Source: Alphaproteobacteria bacterium (GTDB lineage Bacteria > Pseudomonadota > Alphaproteobacteria > CAAGCB01 > CAG-977). From it: a DNA stretch of 64,000 nt. A program made the position numbers and the translations under genes. The notes beneath the pieces were generated by a model, which was given only the letters and a program-made list of their open reading frames with translations, made no database searches and had not been told where the DNA came from. Location of the stretch: positions 1 through 64,000 of the forward strand of contig CAAGCB010000004.1 of assembly GCA_900768185.1 (NCBI GenBank). The letters are read 5' to 3'. Below are positions 61,426-64,000 of the stretch, piece by piece. Position 1 is the first letter of the stretch. Each line of letters opens with the position of its first letter.

Positions 61426-63300
61426 TTAACGCCCCATATCTTGTCGACGTTTGGCGGCAATCGCTGTTTGAATCGGCGAGGGGGAAGCTTTCGACTGTTT
61501 TTCGGTACGCGCCGTTAGCGTTTCCATCAAACCGATTTTGTTCGCAACAGAGTTTTTTGTACGGTGGAATATCTGTTTGACGGCTTTCAGGGTCGCTTTC
61601 CGCATGGCGTTTTTGACGCGCGCCGCTTCATTTTCCGCGTTTTGAGAAGACTGTTTGCTGTTTTTCTCGGTATTATTCGTTTTGGCGCGGTCGTGTTTTT
61701 TATTTCGTTTTTCCTCCAAAGCTTTCCGCGCATGATTGATCGCCGCGACGGAAACGGTGCTTTCCTTGTTGTTTTTTGCAAATTTTTTCAGTTCTTCAAC
61801 AAAGAATTTCTCGTCTTTGCGATTGGCGTTCTTTTTATCTCTGACGCTCTTTTGGCTAAGCAAATTGAATTTATCCAGACTCATTCCCGCTTTGACGTTC
61901 AAGGGATTGAAAGTTTGGCTTTTCGGGAAAACGCCTTTCGCATCCATTTCCGCGTATTTTTCCGGCGATTCGCGTAAAGCGGCAAGCTGTTTTTCAACCG
62001 AAATCATCGTGCCGTATTCATCGCTGATAAACGTTTTTATGCCTTTTCCGAATTCAATCAGCGCCGTTTCATTTTCCGGACGGCGCATTTCAGCCAGCCG
62101 TTCAAGCGTCAACGGTTTTCTTTCGTTGCTTTGATTGTTCGTTTTTTCACCAAGCTTGTCTTGAGCAAACGCTAGCAACCGCTGTTCAGAGGCGTCCAGT
62201 TTCAAACCGGCGCTTTGTTTTCTGATGACAAATTCCGCTTGCGCCAGCTTGGCGTCGATGTTTTTAAGGACTTTGTCCGCGGTCGTCTGTTGGCAGACGC
62301 TTTTTTCAATTTTCATCTGTTCGGCGAATTTTCCCGTCAGCCCCTTTTCAGATATTTGTCCCGCTTTTTGGGACGCCAAAGATTTTGCGCCGTTTTGAGG
62401 GACGAAATCCTTGATGGATTTGACGCCTTTGCATTTCCATTCGTTCAGGCGTTTCTGTTCCGCTGCGTTCAAAGGCTCGTTCTTTTCCAGTTTTTCAAAC
62501 AGGTATCTTCCTTCGTCCAAAAGGATTTTTGTTTTATTGACTCTATCGCCGCTGACGCAATCGTTGACCGTTTCCCCGTTCACGGTTGTTTGATATTCGA
62601 CCGTCATGGAATTGGAATTGATAAAGGTCGAACCGCAGGCGACGATTTTATTGTCCTTAAACGCCCGGGATTGGGCAAGCAGGTTTTCCAGATGACGCAT
62701 CGCGGCTCTTTCGGATTCGATCAGGGCGTCGCGTTTTGTCGGCGCGATGTCTGCCGGGAACTTTGTTCCGATATAGGCGGTCGGATTGAATGCGGCGGCG
62801 GCGACAAACGGCGCGGCGAACGCGGCGGCGGCGGCTTTGTTCGCATGGTGTTCGGCTTGTTTCTTTTGTTCGGATTCGCGTTCTTTGGCTTTTTCACCTT
62901 TGTCCGTCGTGGAAATGCCTTTGCTTTCACACGCTTTCATCAAAACTTCGCGCAGTTCCGGAGGCAATCCGGCTTCGACAGCCGCCCAGCCGTCTTCGCG
63001 GATTCGTTTCATATATTCGGAAATGATATACGCCGTATAGGTTTTGCGAACCTTTTCGTGCGCGAAGTCTTCGCGCAAACCGGAAAAACGCTGTTTATGG
63101 GATTGCAAGTCCATCGCGCGTCCGTCGCGTTTCAGCAAAAACAGGGCGGTTTCAATGTTGCGTCCGGTTTTTTCGGCTTGACGCTTGCGTCCGCGGTGTT
63201 TCTGTCTGGATTGCAAGACTTTCCAGTCGTGCTGCAACGCTTTCGCGGATTTCGTAATGTTTTCCTGTTCTTTGGCGGTGATGTCAACGTCCTTTTCCAT
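61426..63300 (-). CDS. Large lysine-rich orphan protein, uncharacterised
   Basis: 624 residues from the second of two adjacent ATGs, which is six bases from AGAGG. No domain is recognised. Long charged helices rich in Lys, Glu, Asn and Gln dominate, and a run of almost only Ala, Phe, Pro and Val (about 155-172) could be a short hydrophobic hairpin or a membrane-active segment. There is no signal peptide. A central region (about 220-260) is predicted to be more beta-like (STFINSNSMTVEYQTTVNG in part). Base composition is visibly richer in A and T than the neighbours. A TTGACA promoter with an inverted repeat drives it. Candidates are a secreted effector or a structural protein; neither is shown. 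Confidence 0.7.
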   Translation of the reverse strand: MEKDVDITAKEQENITKSAKALQHDWKVLQSRQKHRGRKRQAEKTGRNIETALFLLKRDGRAMDLQSHKQRFSGLREDFAHEKVRKTYTAYIISEYMKRIREDGWAAVEAGLPPELREVLMKACESKGISTTDKGEKAKERESEQKKQAEHHANKAAAAAFAAPFVAAAAFNPTAYIGTKFPADIAPTKRDALIESERAAMRHLENLLAQSRAFKDNKIVACGSTFINSNSMTVEYQTTVNGETVNDCVSGDRVNKTKILLDEGRYLFEKLEKNEPLNAAEQKRLNEWKCKGVKSIKDFVPQNGAKSLASQKAGQISEKGLTGKFAEQMKIEKSVCQQTTADKVLKNIDAKLAQAEFVIRKQSAGLKLDASEQRLLAFAQDKLGEKTNNQSNERKPLTLERLAEMRRPENETALIEFGKGIKTFISDEYGTMISVEKQLAALRESPEKYAEMDAKGVFPKSQTFNPLNVKAGMSLDKFNLLSQKSVRDKKNANRKDEKFFVEELKKFAKNNKESTVSVAAINHARKALEEKRNKKHDRAKTNNTEKNSKQSSQNAENEAARVKNAMRKATLKAVKQIFHRTKNSVANKIGLMETLTARTEKQSKASPSPIQTAIAAKRRQDMGR

Positions 63301-63311
63301 CATAGACCTCT

Positions 63312-63356
63312 TATGTTATTTCTTTATATATAACATACGCTGATGCGGGGTGTCAA
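63312..63356 (-). promoter_or_regulatory. Near-consensus promoter with inverted-repeat operator for the 624-residue orphan gene
   Basis: On the minus strand TTGACA (63356-63351) is followed after 17-18 bases by TTATAT/TATATA (63333-63327). TATGTTAT (63312-63319) and ATAACATA (63330-63337) are perfect 8-base inverted repeats that straddle the -10 element, a typical place for a repressor. Confidence 0.6.
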
Positions 63357-63395
63357 GTTTTTAGACAAAATGGACGAAACATAAAAAGCGCATAG

Positions 63396-63420
63396 AAAAA
63401 GCGGAAGTTTTCACTTCCGC
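63396..63420 (-). terminator. Terminator of rpsU
   Basis: GCGGAAG (63401-63407) pairs with CTTCCGC (63414-63420). In the minus direction the A-run at 63396-63400 supplies the U-tract. Confidence 0.75.
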
Positions 63421-63445
63421 CTTTCGAGTTGCGCACAAAGCGGGC

Positions 63446-63652
63446 TTAGAACCCGTCGCGTTCCAGACGCTTGCGTTCCAGCTTGCGTGCGCGGCGAACA
63501 GCTTCGGCTTTTTCGCGGGCTTTCTTTTCAGAGGGTTTTTCAAAGTTGCGGCGCAATTTCATTTCACGGAAAACGCCTTCGCGCTGCATCTTTTTCTTCA
63601 AAGCCTTCAAAGCCTGATCGACATTGTTGTCACGTACAATAACCTGTACCAT
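63446..63652 (-). CDS. rpsU: Ribosomal protein S21
   Basis: 68 residues from the ATG of MVQVIV, with AAGGA upstream; a GTG three codons earlier is ignored. VIVRDNNVDQALKALKKKMQREGVFREMK is family-typical (cited by VDQALKALKKKMQREG), and the C-terminal tail is very basic. S21 sits on the 30S platform near the anti-Shine-Dalgarno sequence. It is monocistronic with its own promoter and terminator. Confidence 0.96.
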   Translation of the reverse strand: MVQVIVRDNNVDQALKALKKKMQREGVFREMKLRRNFEKPSEKKAREKAEAVRRARKLERKRLERDGF

Positions 63653-63706
63653 TAAAATCACATCCTTTTGTAAGAGGGAAACAATCCCGTTAGAAACAAA
63701 ATCATC

Positions 63707-63746
63707 TGTTCGCGAACACGATACCCGTGAACAAACGAAAATTCAA
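63707..63746 (-). promoter_or_regulatory. rpsU promoter with a perfect 12-base palindrome at the start site
   Basis: On the minus strand TTGAAT (63746-63741) and TATCGT (63723-63718) are 17 bases apart. TGTTCGCGAACA at 63707-63718 is a perfect palindrome that begins at the edge of the -10 element and covers the predicted start. It may be an operator or a 5' hairpin of the mRNA. Confidence 0.5.
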
Positions 63747-64000
63747 GCCTAAAAAGTTCTCTTCGGGCAAAAAGAGAAAAAATCCCCTCCTTTACGGAAA
63801 AAGGTTGTCACTTCTTTTAAGATATAACGAAAACGTCGTTTCGACAAGCGCTTTGTCGCACTGAACGTGAAAAAAATGCCGAATCGAAGCAAACGCCCTT
63901 TTCATTGTCGCAAGTTGCGGAAAATAATTTTTTGACGAAAAAATGCTTTGCTTTTTTGTCAAAACTTTGTATTCTTAATTTAAGAAAATCGTTTGGAGAA
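63747..64000 (+). promoter_or_regulatory. A/T-rich upstream region of a gene beyond the window edge
   Basis: No gene is seen in these bases. TTTGCT (63947-63952) and TATTCT (63970-63975) form a 17-base-spaced promoter reading out of the window, and GGAGA at 63995-63999 looks like a ribosome binding site whose start codon is outside. TTTTGAC (63930-63936) and GTCAAAA (63958-63964) are inverted repeats around the -35 region. A TTCTCTT/AAGAGAA stem lies near 63757-63777 and CGACAA/TTGTCG near 63841-63857. Confidence 0.45.

Noticed and set aside
63707..63718. TGTTCGCGAACA as a LexA (SOS) box
   Set aside because: The alphaproteobacterial box is a GTTC-N7-GTTC direct repeat and the Gram-positive box has the opposite arm order; this palindrome fits neither.
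63662..64000. The A/T-rich end as a replication origin
   Set aside because: No DnaA-box (TTATCCACA-like) cluster is seen and the neighbouring genes are not those that flank oriC in alphaproteobacteria.
1..64000. CRISPR arrays, insertion sequences, integrases or prophage genes
   Set aside because: No regularly spaced repeats, transposase or phage protein was found; nearly all sequence is assigned to core or orphan genes.

Overview
The window is a gene-dense, almost entirely core-genome stretch of an alphaproteobacterial chromosome of moderate GC content. The evidence is a set of family-level markers: HdaA behind a PerM-like permease, an Elm1-type (DUF1022) protein, the YejABEF importer, a second-type GltX, the short (type 2) ProS, LpxI instead of LpxH, and the order rpsB-tsf-pyrH-frr-uppS-cdsA-dxr-rseP-bamA-skp-lpxD-fabZ-lpxA-lpxI-lpxB. 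The style of the pseudopilin and of several lysine- or glutamine-rich orphan proteins suggests an uncultured, host- or gut-associated lineage. That last point is inference. I see no tRNA, rRNA, CRISPR array, insertion sequence or prophage.

Layout. 1-3.2 kb: the end of a LuxR-type regulator, a pseudopilin gene behind a long structured leader, a B3/4-domain protein and a secreted TM1410/GH114-like protein. 3.2-11.7 kb: one tightly coupled plus-strand operon, elm1 - hyi-like - hisN-like - yejABEF - fliN. 11.7-17.1 kb: minus-strand operon mtaB - ftsY - nucleotide-transporter-like/HEAT protein - cyclic-nucleotide-domain protein. 17.2-19.9 kb: an ABC-F ATPase and a divergent Sel1-repeat protein. 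19.9-24.4 kb: ndk, a DUF2066 protein, a PerM-like permease, hdaA and a glycosyltransferase. 24.4-32.2 kb: proS, lolC/E-lolD, dnaE and a membrane protein. 32.3-46.5 kb: the large translation / isoprenoid / envelope cluster from rpsB to lpxB. 46.5-52.4 kb: gph (minus), glmU, glmS, a small twin-CX6C membrane protein and a class II DAHP synthase. 52.4-55.2 kb: two minus-strand envelope-type genes. 55.3-60.6 kb: rbsK-like - nadE - gltX - cysS. 60.6-64 kb: an orphan secreted Q-rich protein, a 624-residue orphan protein under a near-consensus promoter with an inverted repeat, rpsU, and the promoter region of a gene beyond the edge.

Functionally the region feeds envelope building. GlmS and GlmU make UDP-GlcNAc, the LpxA/D/I/B and FabZ cluster makes lipid A, UppS and Dxr make isoprenoid carriers, CdsA makes CDP-diacylglycerol, and BamA, Skp, RseP and LolCD handle outer-membrane proteins and lipoproteins.

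The points most worth a second look are four. (1) A putative attenuator or riboswitch-like leader lies directly upstream of the pseudopilin, with an 11-bp helix that competes with a terminator touching the ribosome binding site. (2) The NadE glutaminase domain has lost its recognisable catalytic residues. (3) The hydroxypyruvate isomerase homologue lacks three of four metal ligands. (4) A transporter-HEAT protein sits next to a separate cyclic-nucleotide-domain protein whose phosphate-binding arginine is missing.
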